Assembly: GCF_022965805.1 (NCBI RefSeq)
Contig: NC_133101.1
Span: 6,324,001 to 6,388,000 of the forward strand
Direction of reading: 5' to 3'
Source: Primulina eburnea
Taxonomy: Eukaryota; Streptophyta; Magnoliopsida; Lamiales; Gesneriaceae
DNA: 64,000 bases
The position numbers were made by a program, and so were the translations under genes. The notes below the pieces were generated by a model that saw only the letters and a program-made list of their open reading frames with translations, did not search any database and had not been told where the DNA came from. Each line of letters opens with the position of its first letter. The first letter of the stretch is position 1. Shown here piece after piece: positions 1 to 12,331 of the stretch.

Positions 1-745
1 TTTAATCTTGTATTTTTTTTAATTTTATTCATTTTTCATTAGAAGCAATACTGATTAGATATTGTATATGTTGAAGTCGTATCATTTTTATTTTAGCCTG
101 ATATAAAAAAAAATTAATTCTAAAAAAAATAGTTGACTATGACTAAAATTTGATAACATAAAAATGCAACTCACCGAGAGTCAAATAATTAATATCAAAG
201 ATGTGATTTCCTGTTTATAAATTTATTAGATTATGTAGGTTTGGTTGAGACTTTGATCCAAATTAATCTCTTATTGGATAAGAGTTAATATTAATATCGA
301 AATCAATTTTGGTTGTTTTATAAGAACCACCAATAAAAATACAATTCCACAATCTTTTCAAGATATACATTGAAGCGTTCGAGTTGATCACGCGGCATCT
401 TTGAGCAAAAACTCTTTTGAGATTGTTTCATAAATCAATTTTTTGATATATTCTATTTGAGTCACTTATGAAAAATATTAATTTTTATTATAAATATAGA
501 CAAGAGTGACCCATTTCGCAAATAACAATCAACAATATCTTACTCAGATTTGATCTGAGAAACAAATTTCTACTTATATCAATCTTAACTGGTTTTTATC
601 TTAAATCCATTTTAATTTTATTATAATTTCTTAAATACTATTCTCGTTGTTATTTATTATTTTTATCTAATATTCTGAACAAAATATCAAGTTTAAGTTG
701 CTATTTTAAAATTTGAACTTTTCACTTTTAGTGCTTTTGTAATAG
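1..745. other. AT-rich intergenic DNA
   Basis: No open frame with recognisable protein content, no RNA gene and no clear repeat boundary is visible on either strand. Confidence 0.6.
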
Positions 746-1585
746 GTAAAAACTTGTGTGATATGGTCTCACGGGTCGTATTTGAAAGACCAATATCTTA
801 TTTGGATTATCTATGAAAAAGTATGATTTTTTATGCTAAGGTTATGTTTGGTGTATATGATAGGATAACTAATTCGATTGATGAGAAAACTTAAGGTAAG
901 GATATATAATGTATAGTGATGAAGAATGTTTTGTTTGGTAAGATTTTAATGAGTATGATAAATTTTACATTTTTTGTTGTTGAGACAAAAATATCCTAAA
1001 CTAACATTGATGACAATTTGGTATATAAAATGATATTTGTAGCAATATTTTCAAAATCATGTATTTATTTTATAAAATTTTAAATTATAGATTATGTATA
1101 ATCTGATAATTTATTTTTTAATAAAAATTAATATGATTTTGTATTTTATCTCATTTTTTTCTCTATTTTTTTAAGCTCAGAGGATGATATGTGGATTTTT
1201 AATTATTTTTTTTCTCTATTTTTTAAATTTTATTTAATTTCATCATGAAATTATTTGTGTGATGTGTGTGCAAATAAAAATACATAAACCATCAATTGTG
1301 GGTAAAATGGTAATTTACTTTATACTTTAGGAATTGGATTATCAATCAATCCTCTCAAAACAATGGGATGTTTTTTCACCCAAATAGGTTTAATTTTTTT
1401 ATAATGACCTTCATGATTAATTGGATCAATAAAAAATGAGACAAACATGAGTTTAACAATCTATCTTTTGCTTATCACTCATACCAAACATATCCTGAAA
1501 GTATTACTTTTCATTGTGAATATGGGTAGGATTGACCCGTCTCACGGATTCTAATCCGTGAGACGGTCTCACATGAGACCGACTC
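746..1585. repeat. Foldback MITE copy 1, split by an insertion
   Basis: Left half 746-839 begins with AAAACTTGTGTGA and GGTCTCACGGGTCG. Right half 1499-1585 ends with ACCCGTCTCACGG and GTGAGACGGTCTCACATGAG. Together they make one copy of the family seen nine more times in the window. The halves are separated by a Tourist-like element (840-1495). The family is non-coding, about 160-185 bp, with inverted ends around GTGAGACSGTCTCAC. Confidence 0.75.
840..1495. mobile_element. Tourist-like MITE nested in the foldback MITE
   Basis: The left end GGTTATGTTTGGTGTATATG and the right end, read on the other strand as GGATATGTTTGGTATGAG, form terminal inverted repeats. The flanks are TAA (837-839) and TGA (1496-1498), an imperfect form of the 3-bp TWA duplication typical of PIF/Harbinger MITEs. 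No transposase is encoded. Superfamily assignment is inferred from the ends and the TSD length. Confidence 0.6.
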
Positions 1586-2143
1586 TTTGTAATATCGTTT
1601 GCCTCGTTTCACCTTTGTCTTCTTTGTGTTTTTGGCCAATTTGATTCAATTGGAAATTCAATTTTTTTTTTAAAAAAAATAGTTGAGCTGAGAATGGTTG
1701 GTATGACATATGAAAATCACACTTTTTTTGCTTTAGTTGTAATTATCTTATGTGGAAATAATAATTTTTTTGAGTAGAGATATACAGTGAAACATACATT
1801 TTTTATGTGCTTCATATTCATAGTGCATATCTATGCGAGAATCGATAAGTTGACACTCACCTATTTTATTACATCAAATAGGCGAGTGTCACATAATCAA
1901 TGCTCACATAAGTATGCACGATAAGTATTCAACATATCAAAACTGAATGAACCTGATCCTAGTACCGATTCTACAATTGTTTCATGAATGATTTTCTTGG
2001 TCATCCCCAACTTTATTTATAATAGATATTTCTTTCTGGTTTTTTTTTTAAAAAATAAAAATTACTTTTTCAGACTCAACTACTAAAAAAAGATCGAGGT
2101 GAGAAAGGCCTCTCAGTTTTCTTACATAGAGGAAAATTGTCAA
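1586..2143. other. AT-rich intergenic DNA
   Basis: I see no gene, RNA gene or repeat with definable ends here. Confidence 0.55.
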
Positions 2144-3743
2144 TGTGAGAACCCAAAATTTTGGAAGTGTAATTTTTAAATATAGACATATATAAGAATT
2201 TATTTTCGAATTATGATATTATTGTAAAAATAATAAATTTGAAAATATTAAATCATACATTATATTCAAAAAAATTTCCAAGCCAATAAATACATGAAAT
2301 TCGAAATCCAGTGAAAGGTACACGATGAATTAAGGCTCGATATCCAACTAATTAGAAAGAAATATTATATACAAGGCAGTTTTCATGAACAATGAAGCAC
2401 CTCAATATTTTTGGAATGAGCATCTCGAAATTTATAAAAGGAGCATCTCCAAATTATGAAAAGATATCAATCGAATTATGATAAGATTTTCACATCTCTC
2501 TATAAATAGGAGAAGCTTTCATTCAAAAATTACACATCTATTTTCGAGTTTTTGCTCCAAATTTTCGAGATTCATATCCAAAATTCTACTGCAGTCATCA
2601 AAGTTCTGTCCAAATTCAGAAAAATATTTCTCTTGCAAAGTGCACATAATCCGATCTCCATTGTTCGGAATATGATAACCTATATAAATTTCAGCCAAAT
2701 CCAAACGATTACTTTTTATTTTATAGCCTTCGTAAGAAAAATGTTCAGATTTTAGGCAAGAACATCATACCTACCGGTTTTCGTCCATAAGCAGGTCAAA
2801 ACGCCTTCCAAACTCAATCTCCACTGTTTATAATGTATTTGACGTAATTATGAACGTACTGTAAAAGTTTAAGCCCGATCCAAGGGTACAATAAGGCATA
2901 AGAAATTTTACAAGGCGGCTTCGGTAGATGTGCTGCTGAGTTTTCGAAGTGTCGGTTGCATGATTATTCTATGGTTTCCGAGTTCTTCGTGTTTTCTTCC
3001 ATATCTAAGGTAAGTGGGCTTGTTTTAAAATATTTTGTATATGAATTATTTCGTTTTTGAAAGTTTCGGTCGAACACCGTTATTCTGTTTTTACCTTTTC
3101 TTGATACGATTATCGTATGTTTTACGTTTTGGCACTGTGAGGATTCAACTGGATATGGGTGTGAATTCCAATATGCATGATATGTTTATGACCATTACAC
3201 GATGGGATTGTAACCATTATATGGCATCGCTCCCCCGGAGGATAAAAAATTAGGGACTGATATCAGTAAACCATGGAAAGTAGAGGAATCTTATTGTCTT
3301 GGCCAAAATTATGTTTATGGTTATGATGATATGTTATGAGAATCATGTTATGAATTATATGGTATGTGGTTTTTCGAAATTCGAGGGTATTTGTCATGTA
3401 TATGCTCGAACGATATCCGCTTAATGAGTGAGGATCATACCAGTCACCCTTACTCTAACCTTCCAGGATAAGTCAGAAGATGAAATCGAGGAAGATGAAC
3501 AAGACAAATTTTGGGACTGATAATAAAATGATCAAGAAGTTTATTTTAGTTTTTGCTCAGTAAATTGTAAACGCATATGCATATTTTTATTGTTTAAGAA
3601 TCTACGTTGTAAAAACAATTTTATGATTGATTATGACTAATAAACATGTTTTTGGTGTATACTGTACTACGAGGCTTGTTGTTTTCAATTATGTTGTTGT
3701 AAAAAAATGCTGGTGTCGACTAACCCTGATCTTGGGCGTGACG
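2144..3743 (+). mobile_element. Probable solo LTR or LTR remnant
   Basis: The stretch starts TGTGAGAACCCAAAATTTTG, like the TGTRAGAACCC starts of many plant Ty3/gypsy LTRs, and ends CTTGGGCGTGACG, close to the common GGGCGTGACA end. A TATA box (TATAAATA, 2501-2508) sits inside, followed by a leader-like stretch. No internal coding region is attached and I found no clean 5-bp duplication (GTCAA on the left, TTTAA on the right). The boundaries are therefore inferred from LTR-like ends. Confidence 0.45.
2501..2508 (+). promoter_or_regulatory. TATA box inside the candidate solo LTR
   Basis: TATAAATA followed by AGGAGAAGC. Its position within the LTR-like stretch fits a retrotransposon promoter. 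No activity can be inferred. Confidence 0.4.
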
Positions 3744-6700
3744 TTTAAGTCGTTTTGACAAGAGCCGATGTAGTCCACTCCGATGTCGTTTTCGACTAAC
3801 CCATCATACCTACCAGTTGGGAAAGAAATGGGTTAGATTATGGAAAAGCGCCGATGTAGTCCACTCCGAAACGGCCCGACGATTAACATTCACAACTTGT
3901 TGTGAGGAATGGTCTGAAAACGCGAAATTCATTCATTTAGATCTTCGAAATTGCGTTTTTGCTGTCTTAGAAAAGTTTTGTAGGACTCATTACTTTTGGT
4001 AGGAAACTCGGAATTTAATTCCGTCAACTGTTCTGTAATCCTCTCGACGTATTCTTTCTATCCATGGGTCAATGTCCAAGCTTTCTATTTTTGGAAAATT
4101 TTCGAAAAATCTCGTTCAACGCGTTTTTTTGTACTGCTTATAGGATTTTTATGGAATTGTATTACAGAGATAATTGGTATTTATATACATTGTTGTGAAT
4201 ATACCTTTTAGAGATAAATCGACTTAAGCTTTTGACTTGAGATGAAAGATTTGATTTGTGGATGATAAGTTATTTATGAAAACTAATATGAGAAAAGTTA
4301 ATATATGAATGTATATCATAAGTTTTGGGTATTCTACTACATAAGTTGATTTTGTGTCAATAGTTAACTGTGTCGGCATTAATTTTGGGTTATTAAAAAT
4401 GCTAAGTGCTAACTTTAAATATATACGACATTGAAATATCATGTATCAAATTAATGCGGGAAATAATATCTTCAGTTTAAGAAATTTATATTATTTTAAG
4501 ATAACTAGTAGGCTATGACCTAATGTAAATAAAATAAGTTATGAGATATTGGTGGATATAAAGGAAAGCACAGCACCATAAGTTTTGACCTTTTTTACGA
4601 CATTAAGAATGATTCAAGAAGAATGACATTCAATAAATTCCTTTGTGTTAGAGCTTGATAGGCTCGTGGTCTTAATAAAAATAAGATTTAGTAAAAGAAT
4701 AATTATTTGAATGACTAAGTTATAATTTTTGGGATTTAAATCAATACGCTATAAATCAATATTGAGTTAAGTTTCAATATTCTATATGAGTTCTAATTTT
4801 TGATATATTAATCTGGATAATTTCAAGTTAGAATAAATCAACATCAAATCGCATATATTCAGCGCCGACTTGATTCAATGCACTTTGGTAGATTTCGACT
4901 AACCACGGTCTCGGGACGTGATAACAAACACAACTACACTCAAAGTAAATCAACTACGATAGAATCCTGAACTCAAATGATATTACGCACGCTAATGTAA
5001 TGTAGACATAGAGTCAGTATGATGTTGACGTATGTAATGTCATACAACATTCTCGATGAAAAAAAGAGGAAAATTATCAAGAATTGAAAAATATTATACT
5101 ACAACGAGCATTATAATATAGAAGCCCAACATCGCGCTAAAAACAATGCAGAGGACCAAAGGAAAGTAGTTGGCAAACTCTCATACGCAATACCAACATT
5201 ACTGCTTCGTTAGTCTGGATAGAATGCCAAGTTGATCTAAACTAACACGAGAAGAACAAGAACACTCACTTGCATGGTATGCCAAGGCTGTGATAAATCT
5301 CGCCATACCAACGGCCAAAAATTAAACGAATTGAAGGCACACAGACGAATTGATGGAAAATAATATTTTTAGCATAAAAAAATAATATTTTTTTCACGAG
5401 CTAGGTCGATTCAGATATCTCTAAAATAATTTCTAAATATTTAATTAAAATCACTTAAAATAAATTTTTTCAAACACTACTTAGGTAAATCCCGATAAAT
5501 GGGTTAGACATAATAATATTGGCATTGAAGTGGGCCGACACCCAGAAAAAAGCCCACCTAATTAACCGAGGCTGGTAAATACATCTGGTCTTCACCTGAC
5601 TAGTTTATTGGGCTTTATGCAGTTTGGGCTTCAAAAAATTTTGGTTAATGCATGCACTGTATGGCTTAACTTTCCTGTAAATAAATTAAATATTTGAGAA
5701 TCAGAATATTTATGTATTTTCGAATTGTAACTTTATTATTATACTTCCACTTTTTATGAGCGTTAATGGGATTTTACAGTAGTTTTTTTTTTTTTTTTAA
5801 AAAAACTTAAATTTTTTTTTTCATAGCTAACTAAAATATTGTTATGAATACATAATTTAATGATTAAATTTTTACATACACATAAACCGCGCGCACAACT
5901 CACTAGTTTTTATAATGGTCATAACATTTCTTATACCCAAATGAAAATACCAAAGAATTAAAATTTGCAATAATTCAAGCCTTGAAATAAAAAAAATGAT
6001 TTTTCTTGTTTTTTAAACTTTTAAAAGATTTCTGTTGGACAGAGCGTTTGTCGGTTTAGCAAAAGATATCACTGGTAGTAAAAACACAAATTTAATTTTC
6101 GATTCCATACATAAAAATAAACGTCACATTTTGATTGATCTCCCAAGAGATATAATTATTGTATCCAACAATGCATATTTCAATAACTGTACATAGTGTA
6201 ATCCATGTGAATCAACACATGATCTTTGATCTGATATCAACTATATGACCGAATGCTACCCGTTTTAGCAAAATATATATCTAGTAATAACATAGCAATT
6301 CTAATCTTTTAAACCATATACAAGCTCGAACGCTACACATGATGTCAGGATGAATAATTATTGCAACAAATTTTTTTAATTGAATTAGATGAAAAACTTT
6401 ATAATTGAGTACTTATATCTTAAAAAGAAGAAGAAAAGTTAAGTAAAATGAAAATAAAAATCATTAAAGGAAAAAGAGACAAGACAATGCATAGTTTGGG
6501 GCTTTCCGAATGAAATTAAAAGAAGTGGGGTCAATTTGGAATCATAGAAAAAGTGGAGCCAAACTAACAAACGACCCTTGAATAATCTATATTAATGAAC
6601 TGATCTTTAGATAAATACTTTACATTATCTCTAAAATGATTCTGCACGAGGGGCTGCTTAAAGTTTGCATTGTGTAAATAATGATATTTCCACATACTAT

Positions 6701-6854
6701 TTTTACATGAATAGAGATAGTTGACTCTTTTTTTAAAGAAAATATTCAATCCGTCTCAATTTATATCTACTTCTTTTCTTTTTTTCGATTTCTACTCACT
6801 CTGTCCCAATTATATCGATTTTTTTTTCCAAATATATTATAAGCTTTTTACATA
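3744..6854. other. Intergenic DNA with LTR-like scraps
   Basis: No gene is recognised. A 21-base direct repeat starting GCCGATGTAGTCCACTCCGA occurs at about 3764 and 3851. A second LTR-end-like string, CGACTAACCACGGTCTCGGG, lies near 4893-4912 and resembles the 3716-3740 stretch, so a second degenerate LTR of the same kind may lie between. The rest (about 5000-6850) is AT-rich with homopolymer runs. Confidence 0.4.
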
Positions 6855-7016
6855 GAGTAGGTCTTTTGTGAGACGATCTCACGAATCTTTATATGTGAGA
6901 TGAGTCAACCCTACCGATATTCACAATAAAAAATAATAATTTTTCATAGATGACCCAAATAAGAGATCTGTATCACAAAATACAACACGTGATACCGGCT
7001 CACACAAGTTTTTGTC
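6855..7016. repeat. Foldback MITE copy 2
   Basis: Starts GAGTAGGTCTTTTGTGAGAC and ends GGCTCACACAAGTTTTTGTC. It lies in the opposite orientation to copy 1 and has the same internal TCACAATAAAAAATAAT motif. Confidence 0.75.
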
Positions 7017-7061
7017 TTTTATATATAGTACCATTTTTCAGTTTTTTTTTACTGATATAAA

Positions 7062-7412
7062 TGTTGCGTGCAATAATTGTCCCTGTTTGGTAGAGCGATC
7101 GAACCGTGGTGCTTGAGCTGCTGTGCGGTTTAAAAGATTTGAGTTGCATCATTACCACCAGCTATAGCTTTTGGTAAAGCGGCAACCGCTCGGTCCTACA
7201 ATTGGTATCAGAGCCAATGTCACGGGTTCGATTCCCATTTATTGCAAGGAGTGCAATTATTGAGAGGGAGATTGCTGGGTGCAATAATTGATCCCTGCTT
7301 GGTAGAGCGATCGAACCGTGGTGTTTGAGCTGCCGTTCGGTTTAAAATATTTGAGTTGCACTATTACCACCAGTTATATCTTTTGGTAAAGCTGCAAGTG
7401 CTCAGTCATACG
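7062..7412 (+). mobile_element. Complete TRIM (miniature LTR retrotransposon)
   Basis: Two direct repeats, 7062-7200 (139 bp) and 7273-7412 (140 bp), are about 86% identical by eye. They begin TGTTGCGTGCAATAATTG and TGCTGGGTGCAATAATTG. The first ends in CTACA and the second in TACG. Immediately inside the left repeat is TGGTATCAGAGCCA (7203-7216), the primer-binding site for initiator tRNA-Met. Just before the right repeat is a purine tract, GAGAGGGAGAT (7262-7272). The element is flanked on both sides by ATAAA (7057-7061 and 7413-7417), a 5-bp target-site duplication. The 72-bp internal region cannot encode a protein, so it depends on an autonomous partner. LTR divergence suggests an old insertion. 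Confidence 0.92.
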
Positions 7413-7417
7413 ATAAA

Positions 7418-8636
7418 CCTATTAACTAAATTTTGGAAAACGTACAACCATTATTGGTATGAATTAAATAGAGATAATCAAGAAGTTTTCTTGTAAACTT
7501 TATTTTTTCTAATGATTTTTTTAATCTGTGGAAAAATAAACAAATCTATATATTGTGAACGATGGAGTATTATTTAAAAACATAGATTTGCTTATTTAAA
7601 AAAAGTGTCATAGTTCTTTGGCTGCCCAATTGCTTGTTTGGAATCAAAGTCATTGACTTAATCATGACAAATAAATTAATCAAGAGATATTGATTCAATT
7701 ATGCTCAAATATAAAGTATAATTTTACTTGTGAGGATCAAAAGTTTAAGTAAGTTGGAAATCAACCTTTAAAATAAATTCAAAAATTGTTTATTCTTCTA
7801 TAGTTCTATTCATCATGAGACGGTTGATATTGACTCTTCATATTGGATAAAGAAGCAATTTAAAATTGAAAATTTGCTACAAATTTTGGAGTTTAGGGAT
7901 ATTTTTTTTTTGTGTATTCAATATTTTTTATTGTATATTTTTATATTTTTCATTTTAGTTCGTCAAATTAATATAATGTTTTACATATTGCATATATATA
8001 CTTTAAAATAAATTTTTCCTGATAAAATTTTGGTATTCCTTACATGAGTTCAAAGGTAATTCTATTATCGGAAAGAGGTGGTTTTGAACTACAATTCTTA
8101 AAGAGAAACCGATCAAAATGTGTTACTGAGTTACTGCATAGTTTAAAATTTTTTAATCGTATTGTCGCCATCAATTGTACACTTCGATAAATGACAAACG
8201 CTTGTTCTTACATATAGTTTGATGAGTCAAAGCTCATAGTGTAAAAATTAATTTGGCAATTAGCACTGAGAATCTTATTAGATGCTCAACAAAATTTGAA
8301 GGAAATTAAATGAAAATTAAAGTTTTATTTCTATGAAATTTTACCCATCAATTTTTCGATTGACAATATAATAGTAAAAATTAGTACGAGAAATATATAG
8401 TCAATGACATGAATTCGAAGTAGTGCTTTGGATTTTTAATTTGTTGAAATATGTTATTAAATGATGTGTGGTAGACATCTTTTCGAATCTCACATAATTT
8501 TTTCTAAAGTGCTTCTTCCATTTAAATTTGTACTAATAGTTTTAAAATTTTAATTTTTGGCCAACTACTGATGATATGTTTAATTATATATATTCAATTA
8601 ATTATATATATTCAAGACATGATGATATCAAATGAT
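7418..8636. other. AT-rich intergenic DNA
   Basis: No gene is recognised. A short duplicated AATTATATATATTCAA motif lies near 8580-8613, just outside the next MITE. Confidence 0.5.
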
Positions 8637-8819
8637 GAGTAGGTCTCTTGTGATACGGTCTCACGAGTTTTTATCTATGAGACGGGTCAACCTTATCGAT
8701 ATTCACAATAAAAAGTAATATTCTTAGCATAAAAAGTAATATTTTTTCATTAATAACCCAAATAAGAGACCCGTCTCACAAAATATGACCCGTGAAACCG
8801 TTTCACATAAGTTTTTGCC
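8637..8819. repeat. Foldback MITE copy 3
   Basis: Starts GAGTAGGTCTCTTGTGATAC and ends TTTCACATAAGTTTTTGCC. It shares the internal AATAAGAGACCCGTCTCAC block with other copies. Confidence 0.75.
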
Positions 8820-10301
8820 TCAAACAATTCACTATACATACATAGAGATGTGTGTGTATGTGTATTGCTTAATTTAGAAAAAATAAAATAATTTTAAGAT
8901 ATTAAAACTTAAAGTTTAATATTCTATCAACAATTAAAGAAATAGATTATTTATAAAATTCATAAAATTAAATTTTGCATATGAAGAATCACAAGAAATC
9001 TAAAGTTATATAATTTTCTCATTGAGTTAATAAATCAGAATTATACAAAATTTCACTTTTAAATCTTGATTGGAATACATATTTTTCTCAACTTTTGACC
9101 CAATCTTCCAATCATCTAAGTTGAGAAAAAGGAGAAAATGGAATTAAAATTTTCACGTAGTAATGATATAGGAATCTATGGCGACTTTAGGCCCTTAATT
9201 TATAGATGAAGCCGGAAAGAATCATTTCGACTTTATCATATATTAAATTTTTTTAATATTTCAATAGAAAATTAATTTTTCATGGCTTGAAATTTTGACT
9301 TTCTAAAAAAAATCGATTTTCCATTTTATGTAAAGTTTTAATCTTTCATATTAACGTGACTATCACATGTGTATTATCACATCACAAGTCTCGAAAATTA
9401 CTAAATTACCAAAAATTAAAAAAGATATAGTACTGATTAACTCTATAGGGAACAAAAAATGTAATAAAACATACAACATACGAATATAGAAACAAAAATT
9501 ACAATTTTCTCATAATTTAGACTTTTAGTCTTGCTAGTTGTTATTGGGGATCAGCATGTGCAGACCGTCGTCTTTAATTTCCACAAATTTAAAAATTGAA
9601 ATTTGTAAAATTATTTTGAAAAAAATTAATTTTAATTTCTCCCATAGATTTTTATATTGTATGATTTAAATGGTGTTAAGATTGGTCTGAGATTACTTAA
9701 TATGTGATTCATGGTTTGGGTTAACAAGTGATGAAAATAATCTTGATCTAAACCGGTTAGTCGATTAACTTTAATTTATGTGAAATTGTGTAAATAACTC
9801 AAGGTGATGCAACCGTATTTTAGTCAAATAGATAAATAATACATGAAATCGATAAGGATTGTGTGTGTGTGTGTGAGCATTGACTGTGTAAAAGAACTTA
9901 AATGAATACACAAGTTTGTTTCTGGAAGTTCCAGAACCAAATCTCTCTATGTCTCGTCTTCTTCTGTCTGCAGAAGGATATTAATAAAAGATTTTGATTT
10001 ATACAAGTCATTATACAAACCCATGTTATAAGTTGTTACATACGTAACAATACCTACCTAATACAATTGTCAATAAACGTTACGTAGTACTTTTTCCCTC
10101 CTCTAGTTTACACAAATTTTAAATCACCAAGATCATTATGTAGTTCTAGAGGAGTTGTACATCTTTAATTTGATAGAATGGAAAAGCGTTTTGGTCATTT
10201 TTTATTCAGCACATATCTCGCATTTATGTGCTGAATAAATGTTGTATTTAAGAAACGATTATAAATTCATCAAACGTCGCAGATTATTAAAATTTACGTG
10301 T
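8820..10301. other. AT-rich intergenic DNA
   Basis: Nothing recognisable beyond a short (GT)n run near 9862-9874. No open frame of note. Confidence 0.5.
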
Positions 10302-10367
10302 CCTATTAAAATTTACACAAGTAAACAGAATTACTATTAAAATTTACACAAGTAAACAGAATTACTA
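10302..10367. repeat. 32-bp tandem duplication
   Basis: CTATTAAAATTTACACAAGT followed by AAACAGAATTA occurs twice in a row with a period of 32 bp. The copies are identical by eye, so the duplication is recent. Confidence 0.8.
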
Positions 10368-10407
10368 CTTTTATTGCCATTAACATTATGAAGAACTCTT
10401 GTTACAT

Positions 10408-10745
10408 TTATCTTGAAGAGGTTCTCATCGAGATACATTTTCCCAATAAAATTATCATTTTGGTCATTACAAACTCATTAGACTCAAATACTAGTCTAAA
10501 CCCATTCTTGACCAACAACGAACCTGACTCGAGGTTTTTGCTTATGTCTGGAACATGAAATACATCATTAAGGGTCACTTCTATCCCTGACATCATCTTC
10601 AAGACCACATTTTCAAGTCTAACTATATCCAGTGTATAGAATTCCCCGTGTAAAGTTTCTTTTATAAGAACTTGGATTATACGTGGAAAAACATCTCTTT
10701 ATCGGAGTATATGTATCGAGTTGTACCTGTATCCACCCACTATTT
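10408..10745 (-). pseudogene. Ty1/copia pol remnant (protease/pre-integrase)
   Basis: Read on the minus strand, the left part gives the copia pre-integrase signature: FHVPDISKNL, then LLVKNGFRLVFESNEFV. Upstream of it (to about 10742) a frame with several stops carries WVDTGTTRYIYSD, a degraded copy of the copia aspartic-protease motif (WxxDxGAxxHxC). Frames are interrupted and there is no integrase, RT or LTR nearby. It is a dead fragment of a copia element unrelated to the pair at the right end of the window. Confidence 0.75.
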
Positions 10746-11536
10746 GTTTGGGTTATCTACCATGTTTGCCTAAAAAATAGCCGCATATAAATTAATTTAA
10801 AAAAATCAAAACCATGTTTGTATTTGTCATAATTCGCTGACGTCATCTTCAAGACCACATTTCCAAGACGCTGATGTCACACTCTCAATTGAGAATCCTA
10901 GCATACTCGGTCTGTAGAGACGAAAAGCCTTAACTTATCTAAAACCGATATGTGATATGACAAACATGCATGAAGATAAACTCTAACTTCCACAACTATT
11001 ATTCTTCATCTTCACGAGTCGAAATGATCTGAAGGTTGAGCCTTTGACGTAGATGTTGAAGTCATGATCTATTATGCTCGGATTTATTCCTCAAATGAGC
11101 TGATATGATCCTGTAAGGCGTAAGCATTATTTTGGACGAACCTATGCTTGAAAGATTGAATATCCATTGTGATTTGAAAACATTATCCGTCACTCTCTGG
11201 TTGAGGTCTTGAAGTTTCTCCTCTGTATAACAGCTTCTTTGACGTCCAAATTGTGTTTGAAAAATCTTATTGTACTTTGTTTTTTACTGCAGCCGCATTA
11301 ATTACTTTCGGCTCAATGACTAGTTGATTTAACATTTTTTTCATCGGATGGATTTAGGGTTTGGAGCCAACGTATGCCTAAGACTGGCATCTTATATATC
11401 AGTTTTTTTTTGTTTTCGATCGTCAGAAATTAATATCCTATCAAACGAATACTTATTTATGATATTTTTGGGTTTGTTCTTATAGGAATTGAGCAGATTA
11501 TCTTATGCGATGAAAGGATCGCCCCATGTTAACTAT
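10746..11536. other. Intergenic DNA, no gene recognised
   Basis: No protein family or RNA is recognisable. A repeat of CATCTTCAAGACCACATTT at about 10592 and 10844 suggests a small local duplication of copia-derived sequence. Confidence 0.45.
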
Positions 11537-11702
11537 GACAAAAACTTGTGTGAGACGATCTCACGGATCGTATTTTGTAAGACAGATAGATATCTTATTT
11601 GGGTCATCCATGAAAAAATATTACTTTTTATTGTAAATATCAGTAGGAATGACCCGTCTCACAGATAAAGATTCGTGAGATCGTCTCACAAGACATCTAC
11701 TC
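11537..11702. repeat. Foldback MITE copy 4
   Basis: Starts GACAAAAACTTGTGTGAGAC and ends GATCGTCTCACAAGACATCT. Inverted GTGAGAC/GTCTCAC blocks lie at both ends. Confidence 0.8.
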
Positions 11703-12149
11703 TGTTACTCTAGGCTTAAACTACATAATAGGAGGAGTTCACCATTTAGATCTAATTTTGTCCGATATAGCACGAGAGAAATTGGTAAAGCCAAAGCGAG
11801 GAACCACTAGTATCAATTTAATTAATCTGCATAATTTTTTTTGTTAATTAATTTAAAATATTATCTTATTCACCAGTTTGTTCAAATTTGTCATGATCCC
11901 GCGATAAAAAAATAGAATTAATCACATTATCAACAATTGGTGGCCAATTTCTTTTCATAATGAAAGCAGCCGCAATAACATAATTAATATTAAGGACACA
12001 AGTGGTTATGATGCTACTGAATTAAATTAATTAATTAATTACATTTTATTCTAACCACCACATCATTAACTAAGGGTTTACCCTAAGCTTTTTGTTATTA
12101 CACCTTTTGTTTCTTCTTTTCTAGTCGAAAAAGAGTTAGTTACTCACAA

Positions 12150-12331
12150 GACAAAAACTTGTGTGAGACGGTCTCACGGGTCGTATTTGTGAGACGGATC
12201 TCTTATTTGGGTCACCCATGAAAAAATATTATTTTTTATACTGAGAGTATTACTTTTTATTGTGAATATTGGTAGGGTTGACCCGTCTCACGGATTATGA
12301 CCCGTGAGACAGTCTCACATGAGAATCACTC
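12150..12331. repeat. Foldback MITE copy 5
   Basis: Starts GACAAAAACTTGTGTGAGAC and ends with GACAGTCTCACATGAGAATC. This is one of the best-preserved copies: GTGAGACGGTCTCACGGGTC at the left is mirrored by GACCCGTGAGACAGTCTCAC at the right. Confidence 0.85.

Noticed and set aside
2478..4211. Several 60-72-codon frames in the LTR-like stretch and its flank
   Set aside because: Short, AT-driven, overlapping frames with no domain, within or near a probable LTR.
7201..7240. A tRNA gene or SINE at the GGGTTCGATTCCC string
   Set aside because: No A box at the right distance and no cloverleaf; the preceding TGGTATCAGAGCCA and the flanking direct repeats identify the stretch as the interior of a TRIM.
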